Assembly (NCBI GenBank): GCA_000434215.1
Contig: HF999745.1
Span: 76,672-93,988 of the forward strand
DNA: 17,317 nt
Reading direction: 5' to 3'
DNA from: Bacteroides sp. CAG:144
GTDB taxonomy: Bacteria > Bacteroidota > Bacteroidia > Bacteroidales > UBA11471
This document shows positions 8,812-16,656 of the stretch, piece after piece. The notes under the pieces are model-generated. The model saw nothing but the letters and a program-made list of their open reading frames with translations. It was not told the origin of the DNA and did no database searches. Every line of letters begins with the position of its first letter. Positions within the stretch are counted from its first letter, which is position 1. The translations under genes and the position numbers were made by a program.

Positions 8812-10755
8812 CTACCACCACTGTTGTATACCGTTTTTATAAATAAAGATCCGTTCTTCTGCCCCTCCGCTCAAATTATGTAATATATACAATTTTCCTG
8901 CCGGAACTTTTTGAAAATCGAGATAATAATCGGTAGCGGTCTTTTCTCCCACACATTGCCAAGAAAAACCGTCCCAATACTCCAAACGATAATGATTCCC
9001 CGGAATAATAAAGTTTGTATCGCTTCGGGGTACATAGCGTATCCGCGTCAATGTGTGATCATTTCTTTCACCCAAATCAAGTGCTACATACCCTTCTACT
9101 TTCTTATCTTTTCTAAAATAGGTACTATAATCACCATCGACAGCTTGTTCCCAACCTGTTTCTATTTCATTCTCCGGGACGCCAAATGCAAATCCGTTCA
9201 AAGCCTGTTCTTCTTCCGTACCTTGTTTCCGACCATAAAAAACTATTTCTGCCAAATTACCCTCACGATTATCATCAAATTTCATTCGAACATATCTATA
9301 TGGACGAGTAACATTTAAGATAGAATCGACTATATCTTGTGCATCTCTATCCAAAACAGTCATTACAATTTCCGAGTCTGAAAAATCTGGATTGTCCGAG
9401 ACCTCCACTGTTGCTCCTAAAAGAGCCTTCGAAAACGAGGTAATACGTGTAAATTTCGGATATTTACGAGTCAGATGCATATCGACAAAACCGGACGTAT
9501 CGGATCGGATATATTCTATTCTGCCTTCCTTGTCGAGAATAAAGGGCGGTGTCGCTGGGACAAAGGTACTCTCATCGTAATAACCAGCCATATAGCAAAC
9601 ATCGCCTATCATATTTTTGAAATAGAACTTGCCCTCGGACACCTGCCCGTAATCGACCGGCTGCCACTCCTTGTTATCGAACACGCAGATTACGCCATAC
9701 GGGAACGATCTATATCTATCAGTAACCTCAGGATCACCGGCAACATCTACATCGAATGTCGGAAAATAAAGATGCGATACATCGATTCTATCCGACGCCA
9801 ATAAATACCCGGGAACATACTCGGCAGCATTTTCATTCACATCTTGTATCTCAAAAGTCTGGCGAAATATTTTAGCCGGTTTATAGGTAAAAAAATACCG
9901 TTTTCTATCCAAGGCATCGAAAGGAAGAAACTGGCCACTATCTTTCAAAACAACCACCCACTCGTGCCCCTGACTACGGTTTCCCCAATGATTGACATAA
10001 TCTATCGTTGCCGGAATCCCACATGCTCTCAAAGTAAGTACATAATATTCGCTCATGTGCCGGCACGATCCACGTCGAGCCTGTTCCACCTTACTCCTCG
10101 GCAAAGAGATGGGATATCCCCACATCAATCGGCTATTTTTATACTTACGTACTCTATCGAACTCATGATACAACTCCTTGATAAGACGGTCATCGTTGAT
10201 AATAAGCGAATCTCGGATTCTCCGGAATTGCTCGAAATGCCTTTTACGATACGGTTCCAAAGGTTCATTTCCTATACGGTACGGCAACACGTACCGGCAA
10301 AAAAGGTCGAAATCTCGGGATATGAAATCCGGAACTGTCTGCCACGCCTCAAAAGCCGTCTCTATCTCCTCTATCAAAAACTCTGCCGAAACGGTTTCCG
10401 TATCATACTGTCGTCCTAAATACAAAGGTTGCAGTCGTCCGTATTTGTGCAACAGATTCCACCAACATTGCTCGACAAGAGCAGGATCGGATTCGGAATT
10501 ACCACTCCTATATAATCTTTCATATAGCGAAAATATTGTATCATAGCGTTCTATCTGTTTATCCCTATACCCAAATTTCCCGGGCATATTTTCTATTAAA
10601 AATTCCGCAGCCACCCTCTTCAAAGAATCATTGGCGTAAAAATCCAACACTTTTTCCACCTCATCATTTGGTAAAACCGGAGCTTCCAATACATTACAGC
10701 TCCATAAAATTTGCATCAAAAGCAAAATCGAAAAAATACATCTTGATATACTCAT
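8812..10755 (-). CDS. Transglutaminase-like lipoprotein with C-terminal discoidin-like modules
   Basis: Predicted lipoprotein of 647 residues. The signal MSISRCIFSILLLMQILWSC gives lipid-bearing Cys20. A transglutaminase-like (papain-fold) core carries the triad Cys231 (RRGSCRHMSEY), His264 (QGHEWVVV) and Asp280 (LPFDA); such domains act as proteases, transglutaminases or amidases, and the substrate here is unknown. Residues of about 430-510 and 520-625 resemble discoidin (F5/8 type C) beta-sandwiches (VDGDYSTYF, VALDLG, YRLEYWDG), suggesting glycan or surface binding. The protein ends in NGIQQWW. The start is fixed by a strong Shine-Dalgarno before the ATG at 10755; the longer frame to 10815 would need a TTG and would overlap the upstream gene. 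It lies 25 nt after the Wzy-like gene and is thus probably the last gene of the RiPP-like operon. Similar proteins also occur outside such clusters, so a role in peptide maturation is only an inference. Confidence 0.87.
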   Translation of the reverse strand: MSISRCIFSILLLMQILWSCNVLEAPVLPNDEVEKVLDFYANDSLKRVAAEFLIENMPGKFGYRDKQIERYDTIFSLYERLYRSGNSESDPALVEQCWWNLLHKYGRLQPLYLGRQYDTETVSAEFLIEEIETAFEAWQTVPDFISRDFDLFCRYVLPYRIGNEPLEPYRKRHFEQFRRIRDSLIINDDRLIKELYHEFDRVRKYKNSRLMWGYPISLPRSKVEQARRGSCRHMSEYYVLTLRACGIPATIDYVNHWGNRSQGHEWVVVLKDSGQFLPFDALDRKRYFFTYKPAKIFRQTFEIQDVNENAAEYVPGYLLASDRIDVSHLYFPTFDVDVAGDPEVTDRYRSFPYGVICVFDNKEWQPVDYGQVSEGKFYFKNMIGDVCYMAGYYDESTFVPATPPFILDKEGRIEYIRSDTSGFVDMHLTRKYPKFTRITSFSKALLGATVEVSDNPDFSDSEIVMTVLDRDAQDIVDSILNVTRPYRYVRMKFDDNREGNLAEIVFYGRKQGTEEEQALNGFAFGVPENEIETGWEQAVDGDYSTYFRKDKKVEGYVALDLGERNDHTLTRIRYVPRSDTNFIIPGNHYRLEYWDGFSWQCVGEKTATDYYLDFQKVPAGKLYILHNLSGGAEERIFIYKNGIQQWW

Positions 10756-10763
10756 ATTCAATT

Positions 10764-10770
10764 CTCCTTT
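10764..10770 (-). promoter_or_regulatory. Strong Shine-Dalgarno sequence deciding the transglutaminase start
   Basis: The minus strand reads AAAGGAG, eight bases upstream of the ATG at 10753-10755. The other genes in the window show no comparable motif, as is common in Bacteroidota, so this site is both unusual and decisive for choosing the start that yields an intact lipoprotein signal. Confidence 0.8.
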
Positions 10771-10780
10771 AAACGTACGA

Positions 10781-12787
10781 TCAAATCGCCAATGACTTTT
10801 TATACCAAACTTCAAATAAAAAACGATATTGCTTCCATATCAAATCCTCTATATTTTTCTCCTCTGCCGGCTTATAATCATTTCCTGTAAAAATTCCCTG
10901 TGCCGTTACTCTTCCCATACGATTATATTGGTACGCCTTATCTACTAGACCTTTTCTCTCATATATACACGCCAAGTTAAACCACACTCTCGACAGATTT
11001 GGCAATTGTTCATTCGAGCTAAACAAATAAAATTCGGCCGTTTCAAAATCGCCAAGCTGCATAGCAATACTTCCATATTTAGCCAAATCAATAGGATTAG
11101 AAGGCTTCTGCGAAATATGTATCAACAAAAAATTTACAACTCGTTCAGTAAATTCTTTGTCGTAAAACCGAAGTTTTTCCCAATAGGTCGTTTTTAAAAT
11201 ATTCGGTTCTTGCAATACGACAGAAACAAACATTTCTATTGCTTTATCTACAAATCCTTTCTGCCGATATATTTTATATAATTCCCATTTGAAAATAAGT
11301 TTATCAGGATAAACTGATATCCATTTTTCCAGTTCTTTTAAAAACGTATTTTCCGCTTCCTTAATGGAATATAAGCGCACATAAAATGATAAGTGAATAT
11401 CCAATGGGCTTTTCTTTAAGGCTTTTTCAAAATAACAAAGAGATCTTTCAACATTTTTATCCCGCAAAAAAATTGCTCTGTTGACCATAAAAGAAAAACA
11501 TTCCTTACTATTCCTGTTATAAAGAACCAGTCCAACCACATATGTCATCACTATACAAGGCAAGAAACAAAGTATGACTGGAAAATTCTTCTTCTCTCTT
11601 TCACATTCTACCCTTTTACTTTGTAAAAAAGCTACAAGGAAAAGGGTTGATAATTGTATAACCTTCGAATCGAACATTGTCGAAAAGGTCTGCTCCCTAA
11701 CAAAAAAAGCCATTAAAAACAACGATATTATCCATAATTTCCGTTCTTTTCTCTTTATCAATAAAAAAACAATAGACCAACAAAGTATCAAATATATACA
11801 CACACCACAATAACCATACTCAATAAAAAGTTTTGAAATTGTATTGGGTGCATATGTAGTGTAAGAATCAACCCTTTTATCACCAACCTGATAATAATCT
11901 TTCGCCAAAGTATAGTTATTCAGACCTACACCCCAAGGATATTTTTTCAAGATATCGGAGGTAATTGACATGGCCTTTACTCTCCCATCTATACTTCTTT
12001 GTTGAGAAACAGTCTTATTTATTTCAAAAACTTTTTTCGTTTCATGAGGAAATAAGAAAAAAATTCCTATTATAAAAATAGCACAACTACCCAACAGAAA
12101 TTTTTCCCGATCTACAAATAATCTCTTTCTTTCCAGTATAAACAAAACAATGGCAAACACCAGTGCCGATAAATATATTCCTCTCGAAAATGACAATAAC
12201 AATTGACACAATACCATACAGCCAGTTATAGCAGCAAGAGCCTTGACTTTTCGATTCTCAACATAAAAATATGCGATTGCCAATATGCCCCCGAATAACC
12301 ATTGTAAACTACTCCATACATTATTGGAAATTCCCAATGGAGCATACAAAAACCTGAAATCATACAACGAAGAAGAACCCGCATTATGGACAGTCTCGGA
12401 AAACAGATAATATATATAGAAAGATATAGTTAACAAAACAAAAATGCATACGGTAAATATAGAAAGAAGGTAACCCGCAAATTTTCCATAATAGGTAAAA
12501 ACATACCTCAAAATAAAGTAAGCAAATATATTTGTTATCAAATAAACGAGCATCACATTAGTATTTATCGTATTAACTGATGGTAAAAAAAGCCCGTACG
12601 CTCCTAACAAAATAATACAAATATCACAAACACCCACTTTCAAAGGCCGTATAAATATGAATATCATTAAGCTAAAAACCAATAACAACAATTGTACAAA
12701 ATACGTATCCTTGATATAAAAAAAATCAGCAAGGAACACAAATGTCAATAAACAGCAACTCGATATGCAAACCAACTGTTTCATCAT
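10781..12787 (-). CDS. O-antigen ligase/polymerase-like (Wzy_C superfamily) membrane protein with TPR tail
   Basis: A 668-residue inner-membrane protein. Residues of about 5-425 form a string of hydrophobic helices. The Wzy_C marks are LSFSRGIYLSAL (198-209, Arg202), a large periplasmic loop with GRVKAM (268-273) and YPWGVGLNNY (283-292), and PNTISKLFIEYGYCG (314-328), where WaaL-type enzymes usually have His-Asn in place of Pro-Asn. Residues of about 430-640 are helical repeats of TPR type, for instance ERSLCYFEKALKKSP and AIEMFVSVVLQEPN. The superfamily includes O-antigen ligases, Wzy polymerases and PglL-type protein O-glycosyltransferases, all of which move a lipid-linked glycan in the periplasm. 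It overlaps the M50 gene by four bases (ATGA), so the two are translationally coupled. No other polysaccharide gene is in the window, which argues for a role tied to this cluster rather than to LPS. Confidence 0.86.
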   Translation of the reverse strand: MMKQLVCISSCCLLTFVFLADFFYIKDTYFVQLLLLVFSLMIFIFIRPLKVGVCDICIILLGAYGLFLPSVNTINTNVMLVYLITNIFAYFILRYVFTYYGKFAGYLLSIFTVCIFVLLTISFYIYYLFSETVHNAGSSSLYDFRFLYAPLGISNNVWSSLQWLFGGILAIAYFYVENRKVKALAAITGCMVLCQLLLSFSRGIYLSALVFAIVLFILERKRLFVDREKFLLGSCAIFIIGIFFLFPHETKKVFEINKTVSQQRSIDGRVKAMSITSDILKKYPWGVGLNNYTLAKDYYQVGDKRVDSYTTYAPNTISKLFIEYGYCGVCIYLILCWSIVFLLIKRKERKLWIISLFLMAFFVREQTFSTMFDSKVIQLSTLFLVAFLQSKRVECEREKKNFPVILCFLPCIVMTYVVGLVLYNRNSKECFSFMVNRAIFLRDKNVERSLCYFEKALKKSPLDIHLSFYVRLYSIKEAENTFLKELEKWISVYPDKLIFKWELYKIYRQKGFVDKAIEMFVSVVLQEPNILKTTYWEKLRFYDKEFTERVVNFLLIHISQKPSNPIDLAKYGSIAMQLGDFETAEFYLFSSNEQLPNLSRVWFNLACIYERKGLVDKAYQYNRMGRVTAQGIFTGNDYKPAEEKNIEDLIWKQYRFLFEVWYKKSLAI
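12784..12787 (-). promoter_or_regulatory. ATGA start/stop overlap (translational coupling)
   Basis: The TGA stop of the M50 protease gene and the ATG start of the Wzy-like gene share four bases (ATGA on the minus strand). Such overlaps usually mean re-initiation by the same ribosome and balanced amounts of the two membrane proteins. Confidence 0.85.
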
Positions 12788-13992
12788 GATTCTTTATATA
12801 CACGTATCTTCTTGTAAAATGGATATATGATCCGGTACAACATATAAAATGCCAATACCAAGAATAATAATTGAAGAACAATTTGTTGTACATTCGACCA
12901 GTCCGGAGTTTGGCGATATGACAATTCTCTTATCAATAGACTGAAACGATCAGGAAAAGTTTCATAAAACCGTACGAAAAACAAAGGTAAAACATAGAAA
13001 AAGTAAAATCCAAAAAACAAATTGACTACAACCGTATAAACTACTAATCCAGATTTTGCTCCCCGGGATAACGCAAATAAATAGGGTCGATGCTCTACTT
13101 TTTTATTCTTTATTTTACTCAAAACATATCCAACCCATTCTGTCCCCTTTTTTCGTAAATTGGCAACCCCCAAAACATCTGACAAAATCCAATATCCGTC
13201 AAATTTGAAAAATGGATTCAATGTAATAACAAAATTCATATTCATCACCACAATTATATATTTGAAAAATGGGTAATGAAAGAAAAAATAAGCTATAAGA
13301 AACGGTATTAATAAAACCATCTGAAAATACACACCACCTATATTGATCAGAAAACGCTCCCTTCGAGGAAGTTTCCATGCCTGAGAAACATCGGTATAGA
13401 AAACAGGAATATTAAGATATAATCCGAAGCCAATATTTCCATGAGGAATCTGAAAATAATGACAAGCTGATGCATGCCCCAATTCATGTATCAACGACGA
13501 AAAAATAAAAAACAGGAATAATCCTATTACTGTATAGATACTCAGATCAACGTGTATAGTTTCAGTATAAAATTCTGTAAAATGAATAAAATCCAGAATA
13601 ATAAATATACCGACAATCGCCATCATCACACGGCTATCGAAAAGTATTTTCAGAGAAGAAGCGCACTTTCTTACTTTCTCGGACGAAATCAAATCGTGCC
13701 GATAAAGAAATACTCCCTTTTTAGTCGAGGATACCTTTCCCTCCGCAATTTTCGACGACAGCATTTCCAAAAATTCGATGACATCGTCTTTCGACGGATG
13801 TCCATCATGACTTTCTACATAAGTATCCACTGCCACTTCATCGCAACCATTTTCTTTGAGGTAATTCAGCAACTCCGCCGCATCTTTTCCTATTTCAAAG
13901 AAATGATTATTAAATTCCATCAAAAAAGTTGTATGCAACGACGAAGTAGAAAAAGGTCCCACTGTTATACGCATCAAATCAAAATTATCCAT
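12784..13992 (-). CDS. PqqD-like domain fused to M50 membrane metalloprotease
   Basis: A 402-residue protein. Residues 1 to about 95 look like a PqqD-type RiPP recognition element: a beta-rich start (TTFLMEFNNHFFEIGKDAAE, 21-40), then helices ELLNYLKENG and DVIEFLEMLSSKI. The rest is an M50 intramembrane zinc protease with about six membrane helices, motif HELGHASACHYF (169-180) and the third-ligand motif NPFFKFDGYW (259-268) with Asp265. Related putative peptide zinc metalloproteases sit in peptide-maturation operons, for example YydH in the YydFGHIJ epipeptide locus. The expected role is binding the leader of the modified peptide and cutting it at the inner membrane; this is inferred from family and context. 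The ATG at 13992 follows the outer-membrane protein stop by 6 nt. No HlyD-like adaptor domain is present. The gene is AT-rich. Confidence 0.88.
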   Translation of the reverse strand: MDNFDLMRITVGPFSTSSLHTTFLMEFNNHFFEIGKDAAELLNYLKENGCDEVAVDTYVESHDGHPSKDDVIEFLEMLSSKIAEGKVSSTKKGVFLYRHDLISSEKVRKCASSLKILFDSRVMMAIVGIFIILDFIHFTEFYTETIHVDLSIYTVIGLFLFFIFSSLIHELGHASACHYFQIPHGNIGFGLYLNIPVFYTDVSQAWKLPRRERFLINIGGVYFQMVLLIPFLIAYFFFHYPFFKYIIVVMNMNFVITLNPFFKFDGYWILSDVLGVANLRKKGTEWVGYVLSKIKNKKVEHRPYLFALSRGAKSGLVVYTVVVNLFFGFYFFYVLPLFFVRFYETFPDRFSLLIRELSYRQTPDWSNVQQIVLQLLFLVLAFYMLYRIIYPFYKKIRVYKES

Positions 13993-13998
13993 AACCGA

Positions 13999-16311
13999 CT
14001 ATTCTAGAATTGTTGACTGATTAATATCTTTTATTTCTGTACTATGGAATTTGTGTTTTTTCTTACCAAACGTAAAACGATAGTTGACCGTCAACTGGAA
14101 CATATTGTCATAGGTGCGTTCATAACGCATCGCATTGATTTTTGAATATGACAATCTTTCATACCAACCTTTAAACGTTGTTTTCATAAAAGGACTCAAT
14201 GTCCTGAATTGGATATTCCAACCTTTTATGGAGTAACCGACATTCAAATCAAAACCTCCCGACGATTGAATTTTCGTCCCAGATTTTTCTATATAAGAAC
14301 GTTTAGGGGCATACCCTGCCGAAACCGACCAGCCTTTATGAAAAAAATAACAATCGATTGACACATTATACGAATCACCATATATCGTTTTCCAATATGC
14401 TAACTTTTCATGCTTATAGTTTCCATATACCTCAACCATCAATTTTTGGGGTATAATACTATATTGCAACTGTAATTCATAACTTTGCGATATAGAATTA
14501 CCACTACTTCGCTGCTGACAGACAAACATATCTCTGTCAGCAGCGTATTCGATATTGGTATAAGGTGAACGGTAATCTCCTCCGAATATAAAACCCGCAC
14601 CCACAAAGAATCGATCTACTACCCAAGTATAAATAGCTCCGGCTTGATATTTTCGCCAATCTTTCAACCCGGGATTTCCTACGGAAATTTCATAAATATT
14701 ACGACGGTACTCCGTAGCCGTGAGGTTGGTAATACTGGGCGAAGAACCTGATGTTTCGGCAACTATCTGTAACATATGTGTTTTATACATATATGTCATT
14801 TGCAATGATGGTACAAACATATGATCGAAATAGGTATCAGCACCTGTTTGGCTGAATGATAAACGTTCTGCTAATCGCAAACGCAAATTCAAACGATTTT
14901 TTACCTTGTAATTATAGGTAAGATATAATTGTGTGTTGCCTCGGTTCAAATATACGTCGGATACCACACCTTCACGCGCGTTGCGATCGTCGGTGCGGGT
15001 AAAGTCCTGATTGGCTTCTACATTAAATGACGAACGATTCTTGAATGTTTTGGTATAATTGATTTTAAACCGTCCATACCAACTCGATTCGTCGGTTGCA
15101 TTATCATAGGCCGAAGCTATTACATCATCGATTCGATAAACATACCAACGTTTGTAGTCGTTATTACCATAACTGCCATACCAATCCATACGCAAACGCT
15201 GGTCGTTTTTCAACGCACATTCATACCAAAACGACAATGCCGGAGACAAACCGGTCGAATGCCGGTTTTCTTGCATAGTATAGGTTTCGGGGGTATTGCT
15301 GAATGTCTGACTATTCCATACATCATTCTCTCTCAAGTTTTGATTCAAACGAAAAGAAGAATAGACACTCTGTTTTTTATCTTTATATATGTAATTGAAA
15401 TAAGAACGCAAATTATTACTGTTTTTTTGTGAAGGTAGTTCTTGGGTCGTATTCACATTCGTTCCATCAGGAAAACCGTAAGCCGTTTCTGTATAATTTT
15501 CGCTATTGTAGTTACTAAAACAATCATAGCTGTCGGCCACAGAAAGGGCAAATTCCGACTTCCCTTGAAAATATTGAGCCGTCCCCCGAGCACTACCTGT
15601 AGGTTTATTTAAGTTATGCTGACCATTGACTGCAACCGTACCGGCATAGTCCCGCTCTTTCAGTACATAGTCAAACACAACATCAGCTTTGGGATAGTCG
15701 GTATTACCATTGGTATAGAAATCGATTCGCTTGATATCTCGCGGATTCAAATTGTTTACCTCGTCTTCGGTGGCTTCCCGTCCGTCAATGCAGAACAATA
15801 TCTCTCGTCCCATATAAGTCGGTTTCTGGTCGTATATGCCGATGCTCACACCGGGTATGGTCATTGTTCTCAACAAGCTGTTTCGGTCATACACATGACG
15901 TAACTGTTCACGAGTAGGGTATATCATCGTTTTTTCAGCAGTGTGCACCGTATGATTACCCGTAACAATAACCTCCTGTATGAGTGCAGAACTCCGGCTC
16001 AAAGTAATATCGCCAAGCCGCACCAACTTTTCTTCGGTAGGATTCAATATAAGGGTCATCTCTTTATAACCGAGATAGCCTATTTGCAGACGAAACGCCT
16101 GTTTCCCCCCCGATAGTTTCAATCTAAAATCTCCTTTACTGTCAGTTATCATACTAGCAACAAGAAGAGTATCGGAAGTAAAACAACATACCGTTGCCCC
16201 TATCAGGTCATTCCGCTCACTATCCCGCACATGACCTTCCACCTCGATGGTCTGTGCCATAACAGATGGAATAGTTGTAAATATGACGATAAAAAAAACG
16301 ATATATTTCAT
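13999..16311 (-). CDS. Outer-membrane beta-barrel protein with carboxypeptidase-regulatory-like N-domain (TonB-dependent-receptor-like)
   Basis: A 770-residue outer-membrane protein. It begins with a Sec signal peptide, MKYIVFFIVIFTTIPSVMA, and then a carboxypeptidase-regulatory-like domain (about 20-95, with VEGHVRD, LIGATV and GDFRL). A plug-like segment follows (VQEVIV-type IQEVIVTG, LLRTMTIPGV, ILFCIDGREAT, IKRIDFYTN). The remainder shows alternating hydrophobic and aromatic strands typical of the OMP_b-brl family, closing with LTVNYRFTFGKKK about 20 residues before the end. The ATG at 16311 is chosen because it starts the signal peptide; the longer frame to 16335 would begin with TTG within the T-run of a hairpin. 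No clear TonB box is seen. Barrels of this class are often found beside peptide-maturation genes in Bacteroidota and may export, receive or sense the product. The gap to the precursor gene is 108 nt. Confidence 0.9.
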   Translation of the reverse strand: MKYIVFFIVIFTTIPSVMAQTIEVEGHVRDSERNDLIGATVCCFTSDTLLVASMITDSKGDFRLKLSGGKQAFRLQIGYLGYKEMTLILNPTEEKLVRLGDITLSRSSALIQEVIVTGNHTVHTAEKTMIYPTREQLRHVYDRNSLLRTMTIPGVSIGIYDQKPTYMGREILFCIDGREATEDEVNNLNPRDIKRIDFYTNGNTDYPKADVVFDYVLKERDYAGTVAVNGQHNLNKPTGSARGTAQYFQGKSEFALSVADSYDCFSNYNSENYTETAYGFPDGTNVNTTQELPSQKNSNNLRSYFNYIYKDKKQSVYSSFRLNQNLRENDVWNSQTFSNTPETYTMQENRHSTGLSPALSFWYECALKNDQRLRMDWYGSYGNNDYKRWYVYRIDDVIASAYDNATDESSWYGRFKINYTKTFKNRSSFNVEANQDFTRTDDRNAREGVVSDVYLNRGNTQLYLTYNYKVKNRLNLRLRLAERLSFSQTGADTYFDHMFVPSLQMTYMYKTHMLQIVAETSGSSPSITNLTATEYRRNIYEISVGNPGLKDWRKYQAGAIYTWVVDRFFVGAGFIFGGDYRSPYTNIEYAADRDMFVCQQRSSGNSISQSYELQLQYSIIPQKLMVEVYGNYKHEKLAYWKTIYGDSYNVSIDCYFFHKGWSVSAGYAPKRSYIEKSGTKIQSSGGFDLNVGYSIKGWNIQFRTLSPFMKTTFKGWYERLSYSKINAMRYERTYDNMFQLTVNYRFTFGKKKHKFHSTEIKDINQSTILE

Positions 16312-16333
16312 TATATTATCATATAATGTATAC

Positions 16334-16412
16334 AAAAATTGAGGGTAATCAAGATTTATACTGAATATAATACCATATATAATTTAAAAATATAGATCTC
16401 TCACACCCTCAA
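16334..16412 (-). terminator. Possible leaky terminator/attenuator after the precursor peptide gene
   Basis: On the minus strand an 8-bp stem (TTGAGGGT at 16405-16412 pairing with ACCCTCAA at 16339-16346) can be extended at its base by AAAA/TTTT across one bulged G. The 3' arm is followed by five T (16334-16338). The 58-nt loop is long and AT-rich, which weakens the call. Its place between a highly expressed type of gene (precursor) and its accessory genes fits a partial terminator that adjusts stoichiometry. Confidence 0.4.
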
Positions 16413-16419
16413 CTTTTAT

Positions 16420-16641
16420 TTATAAATCAAATTCTTGGCAATATTCTGAACAGTATTGCTTACATTTTCCATTACATATACAAATGCATTCATCCGAAGA
16501 ATCAGAACTATCCATATTCAACAACGCCGCTATTGCTAACGGGTCTGTTTCCAATCGTTGTTCCAGCTCATCTAAATAAAAAGCTGGCAACTCTTCGTTC
16601 AGAGAACGAAGTTCATTTTTCTTCTCTTTCATAATTTTCAT
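16420..16641 (-). CDS. Cys-rich RiPP precursor peptide (putative radical SAM substrate)
   Basis: A 73-residue peptide, Lys/Glu-rich at the start, without signal peptide or double-glycine motif. Residues 1 to about 43 look like a leader, with an amphipathic helix ELPAFYLDELEQRLETDPLA (17-36). A Ser/Asp stretch DSSDSSD (44-50) leads to a tail ECICICNGKCKQYCSEYCQE (51-70). Six Cys stand at 52, 54, 56, 60, 64 and 68; five of them (52, 56, 60, 64, 68) are exactly four residues apart, and Asp72 continues the register. This CxxxC pattern recalls CXXX-repeat peptides and thioether-forming ranthipeptide substrates of radical SAM/SPASM enzymes. The gene lies 15 nt after the maturase gene. ATG 16641 is used; ATG 16632 is also possible. 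A plain metal-binding peptide is the main alternative. I do not recognise an exact named family. Confidence 0.8.
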   Translation of the reverse strand: MKIMKEKKNELRSLNEELPAFYLDELEQRLETDPLAIAALLNMDSSDSSDECICICNGKCKQYCSEYCQEFDL

Positions 16642-16656
16642 TTTTAAGTTAATAAA

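Noticed and set aside
9844..10419. Open frame of 191 codons opposite the transglutaminase-like gene
   Set aside because: It is antisense to a well-supported conserved coding region covering the catalytic domain, and its translation resembles no known family.
10756..10815. Longer N-terminus for the transglutaminase-like protein
   Set aside because: It would start with TTG, overlap the Wzy-like gene and bury the lipoprotein signal; the ATG at 10755 has a strong Shine-Dalgarno.
13552..14007. Open frame of 151 codons opposite the M50 protease start
   Set aside because: It is antisense to the PqqD-like region, basic and low in complexity, and typical of chance frames in AT-rich DNA.
16312..16335. 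Longer N-terminus for the outer-membrane protein
   Set aside because: It would start with TTG and place eight polar residues before a complete signal peptide that begins at the ATG at 16311.
16420..16641. Assignment of the peptide to the clostridial six-Cys SCIFF family
   Set aside because: Although it has six Cys, the spacing, leader and host group differ from SCIFF peptides.
16420..16641. Double-glycine leader processed by a C39 peptidase transporter
   Set aside because: No Gly-Gly or Gly-Ala occurs before the Cys tail, and no such transporter is in the window.
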